Positions 22,935 through 33,276 of a stretch of DNA of 64,000 nt are shown here, in pieces. The stretch spans positions 124,001 to 188,000 of the forward strand of contig JAZKJV010010741.1 in assembly GCA_037367405.1 (NCBI GenBank), read 5' to 3'. Positions within the stretch are counted from its first letter, which is position 1, and each line of letters begins with the position of its first letter. Made by a program: the position numbers and the translations under genes. This DNA is from Ottelia alismoides. Its lineage: Eukaryota > Streptophyta > Magnoliopsida > Alismatales > Hydrocharitaceae. Under the pieces are notes generated by a model. That model was not told where the DNA came from, did no database searches, and saw only the letters and a program-made list of their open reading frames with translations.

Positions 22935-23925
22935 GGTCCCCCGCAGTATACCTGTCGAAGATGGCCCTGGTGAAGCTGAGAGGTACATTGAACATTGGCT
23001 TCCAGCTGGCCATCAACGTTGGCATCCTTGCAGCCAACCTATGTAGCTCTGAGGTTATGCTCCAGAATATCCGTGGCTCCGAGGACCAAGCCAAGGCTAT
23101 GCTCCATCGCGGCTTCAAGGAACAAGCCAAGGCTATGCTCTACATGCGTTGTTGTAACTTAGAGAGCACTTGAATTGTATATACAAAAGTTGTAATTCTA
23201 TAGATCAAAAGAAACTTGTGACAGAGAGAATTATGTGTGGGTGAGTGCTCATCATGGCCATTGCCATCCATTTCTTCCAGCAGCTCACTGGCATCAACGT
23301 CACCATATTCGATGCCTCCGTCCTCTTCGAGACCCTCAGATTCGGTGATGACGCCCCCTTTTTTCCCGATGTCATCACCGGCATCCTCAATGTCTTCACC
23401 ACCTTCATCTCTATCTATTGCATCATCTGCTACGTCGGTTGCTTCCTCTTCCTCGAGGGCGGTGTGCAGATGATCATTTGCCAGATCTGAGCGGGGCTCC
23501 TCATCGGCAAGTCCTTCGGCATGTCTGGTCGGTGCTCTCCGCAAGTTGGATGCTGACATCATCGTCCTCCTAATTTGTGTCTACGTCAAGGCCTTAAATG
23601 TCGGTTTCGTTCACCATTTCGGTGACTGACCGAAATGGAATTTTCGTCGAAATTCGGCCGAAATTTCGACCATTTCGATCATTTTTTTATACTAGGGCTC
23701 CCATATTTCGGCCATTTCAATCGAATTTCGATTTCGACAAGATATCGAAAGTCGACCGATTTTCGCTGAAATTTGAGGCCATGGTCTACGTTGTGACCTT
23801 CGCCTCATTGTGGGGTCGCTCGGGTGGCTGGTGCCCAGCGAGATCTTCCCTGGGCAGTCCATCGCTGTCTCCATAAACATGTTCGTCATTATCATCATCA
23901 CCCAGATCTTCCTCACCATGCTCGA
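22935..23925 (+). pseudogene. captured STP-type monosaccharide transporter fragments
   Basis: Three blocks read like plant STP hexose-proton symporters of the major facilitator superfamily. The block at 22935-23042 gives [20 protein letters not shown] (normally PLYLSEMAP.KLRG.LNIGFQL) followed by [10 protein letters not shown]. The block at 23245-23490 gives AIHFFQQLTGINV, FGDDAPFFPDVITG and FLEGGVQM. The block at 23805-23925 gives [20 protein letters not shown] and ends ITQIFLTML. The blocks lie in different frames, with stops between them, a deletion inside the SEIFP...GQSI stretch (family members have about five more residues there) and an MITE insertion at 23587-23783. The N-terminal half and the C-terminus are missing. 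It was captured by the Pack-MULE and cannot make a transporter. Confidence 0.88.
23587..23783. mobile_element. 197-bp hAT-type MITE inside the transporter pseudogene
   Basis: An exact 8-bp duplication GTCTACGT flanks it (23579-23586 and 23784-23791). Its ends are inverted: CAAGGCCTTAAAT on the left and the complement of CATGGCCTCAAAT on the right (11 of 13 match). The interior is packed with TTTCGG/CCGAAA and ATTTCGAC words that can fold back. An 8-bp duplication with short inverted ends starting CA fits the hAT superfamily. Removing it and one duplication restores continuity of the transporter block ICVYV...ASLWG. Confidence 0.88.
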
Positions 23926-24285
23926 GATGGGAGGCCGAGGAGGTGGCGAGGGATGAACTAAGGAGGGGGGGGGGACAACTGCGGGGATCAGGGGATGAGG
24001 GGCCAGGGCAGCATGGATTGGTTATAGGACAGGGAAGGAGATGACTAGAGGAGAAAGGAGGAAAAGGTGAACAAAATAATAATAAAATGTCAACCACAGG
24101 ATGTGTGCCAGGTTAGATTAACATTAACCTCAAGATGTGGTTGAGTTAGTGATCAAAGTAACGGCAGTGTTGAACATGCAAGACAGAGTAACTATCCAAG
24201 ATTGTACATGTGATTCACAGATTATAGAGGGTAATTATGTAATTGTGAAATATACAGTGTTATGTGTGAAAATCCCTAAAGATAT

Positions 24286-25076
24286 CAGCTTGACTGGTTT
24301 GGGGTTAGTTATATGGGCATTAATGCTGCTGCTTGTGCTTTGGTGGAGTTGATGCTTCAACAGCTTCATCCTCCACTGCTGTCACCTTTAGGTTCACCCA
24401 CCCATGGCCATGGTCCATGACATGGCTTCTGAAATCCCAAAGGGTAAAGTAAGAGCTTCAGGGAGACATATACCATTGTTATAGATTCAAATTAGAATAA
24501 AGGAATTTTTTTTCCAAGAAGCTGTAAAGTTTCAAGCAATAGTAGATGATGCCTCAACGATAATGTATGAGCAATTGAGAGAGAGAGCGAAATCTATATG
24601 AGAGATTTTTATCTCAAAAGATACAAAAATCTCATGCAATAGTAGATGGGGGCGTCATTGGGTAAGGCAAGTCAACTTGATATGTTCATAATCAAAATGA
24701 TGGATATTTTTTTCCCAGGAGATGTGAAGTCTCAAGCAATAGAAGGGGCAATCGAATTCAACTCAAAACCATATCTTGATGGGCTGAAGCTGATCATTTT
24801 ATTAAATTTTTTGTTGTTGGTACTCTGAATCCCTCGGTAAATTTTTTGCCCTGATATCTGTTTTTCTACGTGTACTAGTGGGGTTTCTGTCAATTTGACC
24901 CACTATAAAAACTGGATTATGACTAATATTACCAGGCGGATCCAGAGTAGATACTTAGAGCTGGTTCCGATTCTCTTATATGACTGCCTCTTTTATTGAC
25001 ATCTTTTCAAGTTTTATTCCAGATGTTTGTTGATTTCTTATTATGTGTAGCTATCACTAACAACTCTGCTCATCAG
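24286..25076. other. sequence between Pack-MULE and glycosyltransferase exons
   Basis: Three partial copies of a TCTCAAGCAATAGTAGATG-like stretch occur (about 24528, 24630 and 24730). The 60-residue open frame at 24646-24828 has no recognised domain. I do not find the upstream exons expected for the glycosyltransferase gene. Confidence 0.4.
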
Positions 25077-27508
25077 GCTTCCTTGTCAGTTGAGGCTGAA
25101 AAGATATTGGAAGATATCATAGTTGGAGAAACCGGGGGAGATGTGATATACTTTTGGGCAAAGTTGAAACCGGAGGTAGTTAATGAGAGAGAAAGTGCAG
25201 ATCTTAGTTTTTGGACAATGTGCGACATCATAAACAATGGGAGGTGCAGGTATATTTCTCATCATTTTTTTCTTTCTGAACGCAAATTGCAGAGGTAAAT
25301 ATCTATAATATTTGTTATTTAAAAGTGTATATAAGATATTTTCAGACATTTTTTCATATGCAAGATATTTATATCAAGATACACTATACGTATAGTCAGT
25401 TTCTGTCTGTATCCTGTAATTCTTATATATGTAAGATACTCATATACTCCATTTTCTCCCTTGTATAAGATATTCGTATCAAGATAGACTGTGTGCATCA
25501 TCAGTTTGTCAATATCGTGTAACTCTTATTTCTTTTCTTTTTTTTATTTTTTCTTTGAGCGTTTCCAACATTTCTCTCACGCTTAGGCAAAAAGAAAACA
25601 GCGGAGAAATCAGGGGTGTATATTCATTGCAAATAGTCTTGTTGAAAAATCAGGGGATGTCATAAGCAAACTATAGATGTATATTCACTGCAAAAGAGAG
25701 ATATGTTCCTTTTTTTTACACAACTGATGTTACATGATTAATGGTACTAGGTTTGCTAGTGTCCTAAAACAAATATATAAATGGGTTAAATATGAAAAAC
25801 AACAATCTACATTGCAAATACTGTTATTCCACCTACAATTACTTTAGCATCATGCGTATCGATGCAATTTCATGGAGCTTTTCTGCCATTCAGATTTTGT
25901 GACGGTTTTAGTTGTTTCGACTAATCCATATCTTCCCCCAAAAAACCTGGCTCTGGACGCAAAAATGCATGCACACACACACATGTTTATTTTTTTTATA
26001 GAATACCTAACAGTGATAATATTGACATCTATCTTATACATGTTGATAAACTATCCAACTGTTTTAAATCAACAGATGTGTATCATCGCATACTTATTTT
26101 CTGTTCTCTGGGCCATTCATAGTTGGCCATTGCTGTTAAATTCCCCTGGACAGTTGTACCTGTTCGAAATACAAGTACTCGCCCTCTACTTCAAAGGGGC
26201 ATTGTTCTTCTCAATTGCATTGTTGTATAGATGGGTACTTCTATACATAATGATATATTGTTGTATATATCCCTTTAAATGGGTCTTGAAAATTTTATTT
26301 GGAGGATAGTAACACATATGAGTAATAGAAAACATCTGTAAACATCTTCATTTTTTATCATAGGAGCAATTTTTGAATCATATGCCAATCCTGCTAAAGT
26401 ACAACTTTGTAAAATCGTACCTGCAAGTACAACTAAGCCTGTAATATCTAAGAAATTTTAATTGTATGTAATAAAAATTATTTAATTACTCCAAAACAAG
26501 CAGTATTTTAGAGTCAATATTCTAATCCATTAGGACTTTTAATTTTCCCTTGAAATTTCTCGCTTGTTTGTCATGTTCCGCATTTTTTACTGCATTATGT
26601 GCTCTCAGCAAATGTAAGATTCTAAAAAAGGCTTTAAAAATCATGTTTAAAAATTCATTCCTGTAATTTTGTTAAACCATTCTGCAAATGTTTTGCTTAT
26701 GAAGAACCTCAACAGGAGCGTTTTTGAGGAGGCGTTCCGCAAGATGTATGGATTATCCAATGAGACAGCTGGTCTGCCTCCAATGCCCGAGGATGGCGAC
26801 GACTGGTCCACTCTCCACAGCTGGGTTATGCCCACACCATCCTTCCTAGAGTTCATCATGTTCTCACGGTGCGTTTTTTCTTCTTCTTCTCAAGCGATAC
26901 ACTCGAATTAATCTCTGAGCCACATTTAACATCCTTTCCTAAAAACAGCATGTTCGTCGACTCCCTTAACAATGTCAATCTCGGTCCTAGTAAAAAGAAC
27001 ACGTGCTCGCTGGGATCATCAAACATGGAGGTGATTACAACTAATATCATATTGCCTTGATGCTTCTTGGCATTTGGCCCTCTGTTACTCCTCATACCTG
27101 ACCGATCCTTCATTACAGAAAAGGCATTGTTATTGCCGACTACTCGAGATCCTAGTCAACGTCTGGGCGTATCACAGTGCACGGACAATCGTCTATGTTA
27201 ACCCCGCGACCGGGGAGCTTGCAGAACAGCACCCTATCGAACAGCGTAGGGGTCTGATGTGGGTGAAGTACTTCAACTTCACGCTTCTGAAAAGCATGGA
27301 TGAGGACCTCGCCGAGGAGGCGGATGATGGTCTGCGGTCGATGGATGGATGGTTGTGGCCTATGACGGGAGAGGTGCACTGGCAAGGAATGCTCGATAGG
27401 GAGAGGGAGGACCGGTATCGCAAAAAGATGGATAAACATAGGAAGAGCACGGAGAAGCTGCTCGAGCGACAAAAATACGGGTACAAGCAGAAGGCGCTTG
27501 GAGGTTAG
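25077..27508 (+). pseudogene. 3' exons of a plant glycosyltransferase-family gene (At5g04480/At4g01210 type), 5' part absent
   Basis: Four exons join cleanly: 25077-25249, 26716-26868, 26949-27030 and 27119-27508, all with GT donors and AG acceptors and matching phases. The joined product (about 265 residues) contains GDVIYFWAKL, LSFWTMCDIINNGRCR, EEAFRKMYGL, LPPMPEDGDDWS, LHSWVMPTPSFLEFIMFSRM, HCYCRLLEILVNVWAYHSAR, GLMWVKYFNFTLLKSMDEDL and WLWPMTGEVHWQGML. These are hallmark blocks of the C-terminal region of the roughly 1,000-residue plant UDP-glycosyltransferase-superfamily proteins related to At5g04480 and At4g01210. The N-terminal membrane anchor and the GT-B glycosyltransferase domain are not visible in the 2 kb upstream. 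No stops interrupt the visible exons. It may be a truncated copy or the end of a gene with distant exons. The frame closes with GG-stop; a possible donor overlaps the stop, so a further exon is conceivable. Confidence 0.85.
25250..26715 (+). other. 1.47-kb intron of the glycosyltransferase-type gene
   Basis: It is bounded by GT at 25250 and CAG at 26713-26715. It contains a diverged direct duplication of about 70 bp (near 25356-25425 and 25457-25527, both with AAGATATT(T/C)(G/A)TATCAAGATA). No coding sequence is seen inside it. Confidence 0.6.
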
Positions 27509-28150
27509 AGTGTCGGCAGTTCAATTTTCTGATTGATATGCAGGTTATACAAAATTACGTATTAGAGCAACACAGAAGTACGGAGACAGCAGAGGCTTTT
27601 TGTTCAACAACCCTCAGGTTCTCGAAGAATCACAATGACCCCCACAGGAATTCTTGTTTTGACGGTGCTTTGGAGGATGAACCTGTTCTGGGTGAGGAAG
27701 AAGTTGCTCAGGTACCCCTGAGTTTGTTGGCTGGTAAGATGAGAAAAAAAAATATTAGTTTTACCTGAAATCTGTAAATTCATGAATGTAAATGGTTGTT
27801 TTTATTATCGATGAGTTTCGGTGGAAAAAAATAGAAATGAAATGATACTATATGAAACAAGATTTTTAAATAATATAGTTTTGAGATGTTTAGATGAAGT
27901 TACGTAATGTCGAAATCGGAGTGAATAAATACATGGACTTATGTTCGATAAATTGGAAAATGATTCAGCGTGTTTAAGGGTTGATCATTTAAGCACGTGC
28001 TTGCCATAAGAAGGCCATCGTTCAAAGCTCGCTGAGAACCTGAACCTGTCAGGCCACTCTTCTGAAGGTGACTAAGGCAGGGATTAAGCAGCGACTCTGC
28101 ATGGAACATCACATACAAAGCTCTGTTGCTTGACCTTTAGATTGTCAAGT
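27509..28150. other. downstream flank of the glycosyltransferase exons
   Basis: A 76-residue open frame at 27538-27768, contains NDPHRNSCFDGALEDEPVLG, is not recognised. The rest is AT-rich and probably includes 3' untranslated sequence. Confidence 0.35.
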
Positions 28151-28154
28151 CCCA

Positions 28155-28345
28155 GATCAGAAGGATATATTGATATCAATATCGTTTCGATACCGTGTCG
28201 ATATCGATATATCGCCGATATATCGCTATATCTAGGAATCTTTCTGAAGAAAATGCCTGAAATCGGATATATCGATATATCGATTTCGATATCGATCCCA
28301 TGTCGATATCGATATATCGCCGATATATCGGGATACGGCCTTCCA
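28155..28345. repeat. palindromic GATATATCG-rich element
   Basis: The 30-bp block TGTCGATATCGATATATCGC plus CGATATATCG occurs at about 28196 and 28302, and inverted copies of ATATCGATATATCG fill the space. The whole stretch can fold on itself. It resembles the fold-back interior of the hAT-type MITE at 23587-23783 in style but not in sequence. No clean target duplication was found. Confidence 0.6.
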
Positions 28346-28384
28346 TATGAATCATAGATGTGATACTTGATTGAAGCACATAAT

Positions 28385-29125
28385 TTTTGGGGGTAACACA
28401 TAAAAACCTTCTATAATCACGAATTACATCTGGAATTTTGAATAGTGCTTAACTTTTACACCCATTACTCCATGTTAACTTTCATCCACTCTCCTGTTAC
28501 CTATGTTGATATCCGTCAAATAATTTACATTTTATATCATTTAAATTCCCATTATTACAAATAAGATCACTCCACTTCCTCCTCCAGCCCCCCTCTCGCC
28601 GACCTCATCCTCCTCCCCTTCATCCGCCGACCTCATCCTCCTCCCCTTCGTCCTCCAGCACTCATCCCTTCTCTCCCAACTGTCGACCACCTCCTCCCCT
28701 TCATCCGCCGATACCCACCTCCCCTTCCTCCGATGCTCTAACCCTGTTGCTGCCCTTCACCAACACATCAAATCAACCATGTTCTCCCCTACAAGCTTCC
28801 CCCCATTGCCCTACTCTCGTTGTCCCGCACTCCCCTACAACCCAAGAAGAGGGGTAGGATTTTTTTATTTTACCTGATTTAAGTAATGAACTAAACTTAA
28901 TTAATGAACTAAACTAACGAAACTCCCCTACAACCCAAGAAGAGGGGTAGGATTTTTTTTATTTTACCTGATTTAATTAATGAACTAACTTAATTAATGA
29001 ACTAAACTAATGAAAGGTTATGAGTGTAAAATGAAGCATTTATTCAGACTTGGATGTAATTCGTAATTATCGAGGGTCCCTAAGGTAATTAAAAAATTAC
29101 TCAAGATTATGGATGTAAATATCCC
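28385..29125. mobile_element. possible Mutator-like element with diverged ends
   Basis: The left end (about 28388-28440) shares CGAATTACATC and TCTATAATCACG-like words in inverted orientation with the right end (about 29048-29125, GGATGTAATTCGTAATTATCGAGGG). Both resemble the ends of the two elements at 13398 and 22550. I see no good 9-bp duplication. The interior has CT-rich CCTCATCCTCCTCCCCTTC repeats and a tandem repeat at 28821-29010. Confidence 0.5.
28821..29010. repeat. two-copy tandem repeat of about 100 bp
   Basis: CTCCCCTACAACCCAAGAAG followed by AGGGGTAGGATTTTTT and TTTACCTGATTTAA occurs at about 28828 and again at about 28924, each followed by TTAATGAACTAA(A)CT repeats. Confidence 0.7.
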
Positions 29126-29181
29126 ATTTTTTTATAATTAGAGGGAACGTTAAACCCTTAATTATCGAAGATTCTTGAAAT

Positions 29182-29234
29182 CAAGGGTGCAAATATCCCA
29201 TATTTTTATGGTTGGAGGGGAATTTGCACCCTTG
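29182..29234. repeat. facing inverted transposon-end-like sequences
   Basis: CAAGGGTGCAAATATCCC (29182-29199) and GGGGAATTTGCACCCTTG (29217-29234) are near-perfect complements separated by 17 bp. They look like two terminal inverted repeats of the GGGATTTT...ACACCC type meeting end to end. Confidence 0.6.
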
Positions 29235-29751
29235 ATCAATGAAACCATGTTGCTTCAACCACTTCAACAACTTGACCATTTAAGTGGATTCCTGAAGCAT
29301 CTAATTGGACACATAGATAATCAAATACTTAATACTAAGATGCACGGGTTCATTCGTCACACTTAAGTTACATAAGTCTTGGATTTTTTTATCTTTTAAC
29401 ATTGATAGGAAAGATCCACGTATCCATTGTATTTCTCTTCCACACATCGCACTATTTAAAAGGAAAACAAAAGTTAAGACAAAATGAAAATATATAAAAC
29501 CCTAAATCACATCCCAAAGTCAGCATCGTGCTCCTTCTACATAGCCAAAAATATTGGAAGGGATAAGAAACTAAAACAGAAAAGAAAGAGAGGGATCCAA
29601 CATACACAGAAAAAAAAGAACAGAGAAGGGAGTCTAAAGGAACATTCTCCCCCTTCCAATCCAAGGAGCTTCTAAGAGGCCTATCACTACGTGAGATTTA
29701 CCACACTATCCTACGTGAAGTTACCGAACTACCCCCAGCGATGCCGGTGTG

Positions 29752-31191
29752 CTAGGCCGCATCCATGAACTTGGTCACAGCCTTGGTTCCCTCGGCCACT
29801 GCGTGCTTCCCCAGCTCCCCCGGGAGCACCAGCCTCACGGCACCCTGTATCTCCCTCGACGTGAGTGTTGCCTTGCCGGTGTACATTGAAAGCCGTGCTG
29901 CCTCGTCGACGATCCTTTCGAACATGTCCTTCATGAGCCCGTCGAGTACCTGCATTGCCATCGACGACACAGCGAGCTCCGGATGAACCTGCTTTAACAC
30001 CTTGAACACGTACCTCTTGTACCCCTCCCTCCCCTCCACACCTCCCCCCACTCCCTTGCCGCCCCTCATCTTCCGTCGCCTATGCCCCTGTCTCTTTTCC
30101 TTCTCCGCCTTTGGTCGGCCCGCCTCCGGCTTCGGCTGCCCCTCCTGTTTCTCCACCTTCTTTGGCTGCCTCTCCTGTTTCTCCACCTTCGCCTCTTCTT
30201 CTACTTCTTCTGATTCCTGGAATGAAAACAAAATAATCCTCATTAATTTCCAATTTTCACACACACACACACACACACACACCAAATTTAACTATGAATA
30301 AGGGCACATATAATCGACTCTTGAAGTCAAGGATAATATAACTTTGGAACACAAAATGAACCCAATAAACTTGTAAAAAGGAAAATCAGTTAATGCCTAA
30401 TTCCCTACCTGTGATGATAAAAATCTATCCATAAATATTTCGTTTTGTTTTTTTTTCTAAATGAGGATGCATAATATCTGTTTGAACAAGAATATCTATG
30501 CTGCAATTTTAATTACATAAAATAAAATCAAATAAATTACACACCTTTCTTTAATTAATCGTTAAATGCTGCCACCTAAATCCTAATATTCTCAAAAACA
30601 TTAAAATGGATTTAAATCAATTTTGTTTTTTAGTACACGGTGCTTTTTTGGCATTGTTAATTTTCGATGGACGAGTACCGAAAAAACCAAGAAATTAAAT
30701 ATGCTGGCAGGAGGAAAAGGAAAATAACCTACAAATTTAACTTATTTCGGGTGGAAAAATATCATAAAGACCCTCCAGAAAGCGAGTAGAATCACAATTA
30801 TGCCCCCGTGGATCACTCACTTTGCATGGAAAAGATCACACACCTGAGTTTCATCCAAATCCTGAGCCTCCTCCTGTGTCTCCTCGTCCTCTCCGACCGT
30901 CGGCGTCGTTGTCATCAGAGGTGGCTTCTTCTCTCGCTGAGCCTCCGCCTTCCCATTGATCACGTCCTCAGGCAGTGACTCCTCGAGGGAGCTCTGGTAG
31001 ATGTCCTGCGTCTCGCCGTCCCCTTCGATGGTGATCTCCGTGACCTTCCGGCCGCCGTCGATCGGGATGAGCTTCTCCCTCCCCTCCTCATTCTCCTCCA
31101 TCACGGAGACCTCGAGGCTCTCCTCCACCACCTTTCGGCGGGTCCTCACCACCGTGCCCACCACCTTCGTCTGCCTCTTCTTCGGAGCCAT
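29752..31191 (-). CDS. HTB8-like: histone H2B variant of the H2B.8 (H2B.S) type, two exons
   Basis: Exon 1 is 30844-31191 (116 codons) and exon 2 is 29752-30216. A 627-bp intron with GT/AG ends separates them, giving 270 residues. The start ATG sits just below a GA/CT repeat. Residues 1 to about 178 form a disordered acidic and lysine-rich tail ([28 protein letters not shown], later [20 protein letters not shown]). The histone fold (about 179-270) reads [74 protein letters not shown] canonical plant H2B has a tail of only about 55 residues and usually no intron. The N-terminal opening and the tail match Arabidopsis HTB8 (At1g08170), a flowering-plant variant reported in sperm and dry-seed chromatin whose disordered tail compacts chromatin. 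The Lys of the C-terminal AVTKF ubiquitination site is kept. No lesions are seen, so it is probably functional. Confidence 0.92.
30259..30281. repeat. (CA)n microsatellite in the H2B intron
   Basis: About eleven CA units lie close to the 3' splice site of the intron (minus strand reads TG repeats upstream of the acceptor). Confidence 0.85.
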
Positions 31192-31216
31192 TGCGCTCTC
31201 TCTCTCTCTCTCTCTC
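31192..31216 (-). promoter_or_regulatory. GA-rich repeat directly upstream of the H2B variant start codon
   Basis: Minus strand reads a run of about nine GA units ending next to the start codon. GA/CT runs in 5' untranslated regions are common in plants and can act as GAGA-factor sites. Its role here is inferred only from position. Confidence 0.5.
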
Positions 31217-31945
31217 CTCTGTAAAATCTAAAGCACAGTGACGAGTAGCGGTAACGATAAAAGGTGAGAGAGGGTAAGTTTTATGTTGGAGAGAAAGCGG
31301 TGCGATTCGTGGGAGTGACACGTGCAGGAACACGTGGGGGGTGTCAGGGGGAAGACGGGTGCGACGTGGTGTGGTGGAGAAGGTGCCGTGTTGGGGTAGT
31401 TGGGATAATGATTTGGATCTTCGGTCACCGTCCGATCACGATCTGACGGCTTTGCGTGCAGCGCCGTCGGATATGCTTTTTGGACAGGGGTCTGTGCGGA
31501 TTGCAAACTTGTCATTCACATTTGGATAAGGTCACGTGACTATTCAAGGATCGAACATTAGTACATCTTATGATTTTGATTTGAACTATAGTCCGTATTA
31601 TCTTTTATGAATCTTAAACCTTAATCATGGAGAATTGATATCTAGATCGAGCCAACTCGAATGACCCATAGGAGAGAGTCATGATCCAAGAATATTTAAC
31701 TTGAACCAACACTCACAACTGACATAATTATATTGAAATAAACTCATATTTCAATTATGATTTAGTGGTTCAATTTCGAGTAGATCAAGTTAAATTAAGA
31801 TGCAGATATTCAATTGAATCAGTGGTTGAATAAAAAATTACAACAAGTCGAACCGATCCGTCACAACCGATCCGATTTCAATAACTTCGCTTTTTAAGAA
31901 CCAGTGAAAAAACTTGCTTAGAGAGCATAGAAGGTTATACCCTTT
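31217..31945. other. upstream region of the H2B variant gene
   Basis: This would hold the promoter. No strong TATA box is obvious; CATAAAAC on the minus strand near 31283 is the best candidate. The rest is AT-rich with no gene seen. Confidence 0.4.
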
Positions 31946-31949
31946 TGCA

Positions 31950-33276
31950 TGTAAGATGGAGCATTGGGCTGACCCGACCCAATACAAGGAAACCCGATCT
32001 GGACCGTCAAATTTTCTTGAACCTTGGGCCGGGTCGCTGCCCAGTTCTTTGGGTTAGTTGAGGACCCATGCCCGACCCAAGGACCATTGGGTTGGGTCCG
32101 ATTTCAGGGCGGGCTGAAACATTTTCATTGAATCTAACCTTTTGAACGAGTTCTAATATGAGCCCCGAAAACAAATCGACTTTTTGGTTTCTGCATTTGT
32201 GATCTTAATCTGGTTGTTCATCCATATTTATCTTTGGGGTGTGGTGATTGAATTTGAACCGTAAATCATGAAGGGAGTCGAACTTATATCGATCAAGGGC
32301 GAGGATGAGGGCCCTTGACTTGTCGCGGAGTGGGAATCTAAGATGAGGTGTTGAAGTGTCGTGTATTTCCGTCGAGGGAGAACACCAGTGCTTGTCGTGG
32401 ACAAGGGTAGGGTTATGTGTAAGGGTGTGGATCGTATGCTGCAAGTAGATTGCAACAGACTCTGCTGCAATGCATGGATGAGCGCCACATGTCCCCCAAA
32501 GAATCCGACGGCTGCCCCATCCCCCCAACTCCTCTGTCCACTCGAAGATCTACCCCTCTCTCCTTCCCGACCCTTCCCGCCGCCAGAGCACCCTTCCCGT
32601 CATCGCTCTCGCTCGCGTCCCTCTCGCTGCCACCCTCTCCCCACGACCCTATCCAACGGCACAAACCTCGTGGCTACCCCCCCACCCCAACGTCGATGGC
32701 GGGTCCCTCCTCCCCCGAGTTTGGCGGCAAGAGGGATCGAAGAAGGAGAAAGGGGTAGAGCTTCAAGTGGATAGAGGAGTCGGGGGGGGGGGGGGGCAGC
32801 CACCGGATTCTTTGGGAGACGCGTGGCGCTCATCCACGCATTGCAGCCGAGTCCACTGCAATATACTTACAACAGACAATCTGCATCCCTGTGTGTAATT
32901 GTCAAATTGGAATGGGATCATTTGATTTGCCAAATTTGAAATTGAGTACTAATTTCTCATTTGCTTTCTCATTTGCTTGTCGTGGACACAGATGGAGGAG
33001 ATTGAAAATTTGAAAGAGAGGGAGGGGAGGGAACGGATGTGATTACGAGGAGATTGAAATTTTAAAACTGAGAGGAGATTGTCAAATTGGGAAGTGGGTC
33101 GGGCCGGGTCATCAAGGCCCATCTCAGGTTCGAGCTGAGCCTGACCCATACGTGAAAATTATATAGAATGAGGGCCTGAGCCCAGTCCTCATTTGCATCC
33201 GGTCTAAGCTGAGTCTGGACTTTTCCGGATCAGATCAGGGTTGGGTTCGAGCCAGCCCAACCTAATGCTCCACCCT
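31950..33276. mobile_element. inverted-repeat element with GGTCGGG-rich ends (hAT-like, tentative)
   Basis: The left end has GATGGAGCATTGGGCTGACC and the right end has the inverted GGTTGGGCTGGC-type sequence closing with CTAATGCTCCACCCTA. Both sides continue with GGGTTGGGTCGGGC-like words (31960-32110 and 33085-33270). Such ends are common in plant hAT non-autonomous elements. The possible 8-bp duplication (TTTGCATG/TCAACATG) matches at only 5 of 8, so the boundaries are uncertain. Confidence 0.55.
32412..32902. repeat. 490-bp inverted-repeat element nested in the preceding one
   Basis: Left arm 32412-32580 and right arm about 32750-32902 are inverted copies. Both contain TGCAAT(G/A)C(G/A)TGGATGAGCGCCAC, CCCAAAGAATCCG and CCACT(C/T)GAAG(A/C)TCTACCCC. 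The proline- or serine-rich open frames on both strands come from this CT-rich sequence. A 17-base G run sits near 32780-32795. Confidence 0.75.

Larger units (their letters stand above)
22550..24276. mobile_element. Pack-MULE carrying sugar-transporter gene fragments
   Basis: Diverged terminal inverted repeats of about 80 bp lie at 22550-22635 and 24195-24276. Both contain ATTTT(T/C)ACAC, CATAAC, TATATTT, GTGAAT(T/C)ACATG and ACAATC. Flanking 9-mers CAAAGATAT (22541-22549) and TAAAGATAT (24277-24285) match at 8 of 9, as expected for an aged Mutator-like target duplication. The interior has no transposase but carries at least three segments of an STP-type sugar-transporter gene on the plus strand. 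That combination defines a Pack-MULE. The end sequences resemble those of the element at 13398-14676, so both may use the same transposase. Confidence 0.85.

Noticed and set aside
22935..23925. Functional sugar transporter gene
   Set aside because: The segments are in different frames, most membrane segments are missing, and an MITE interrupts them.
30002..30301. Plus-strand proline/serine-rich frame
   Set aside because: It is antisense to the lysine/glutamate-rich tail of the H2B variant.
32205..32833. Serine/proline-rich coding genes on both strands
   Set aside because: They follow the CT-rich arms of an inverted-repeat element and have no domain.
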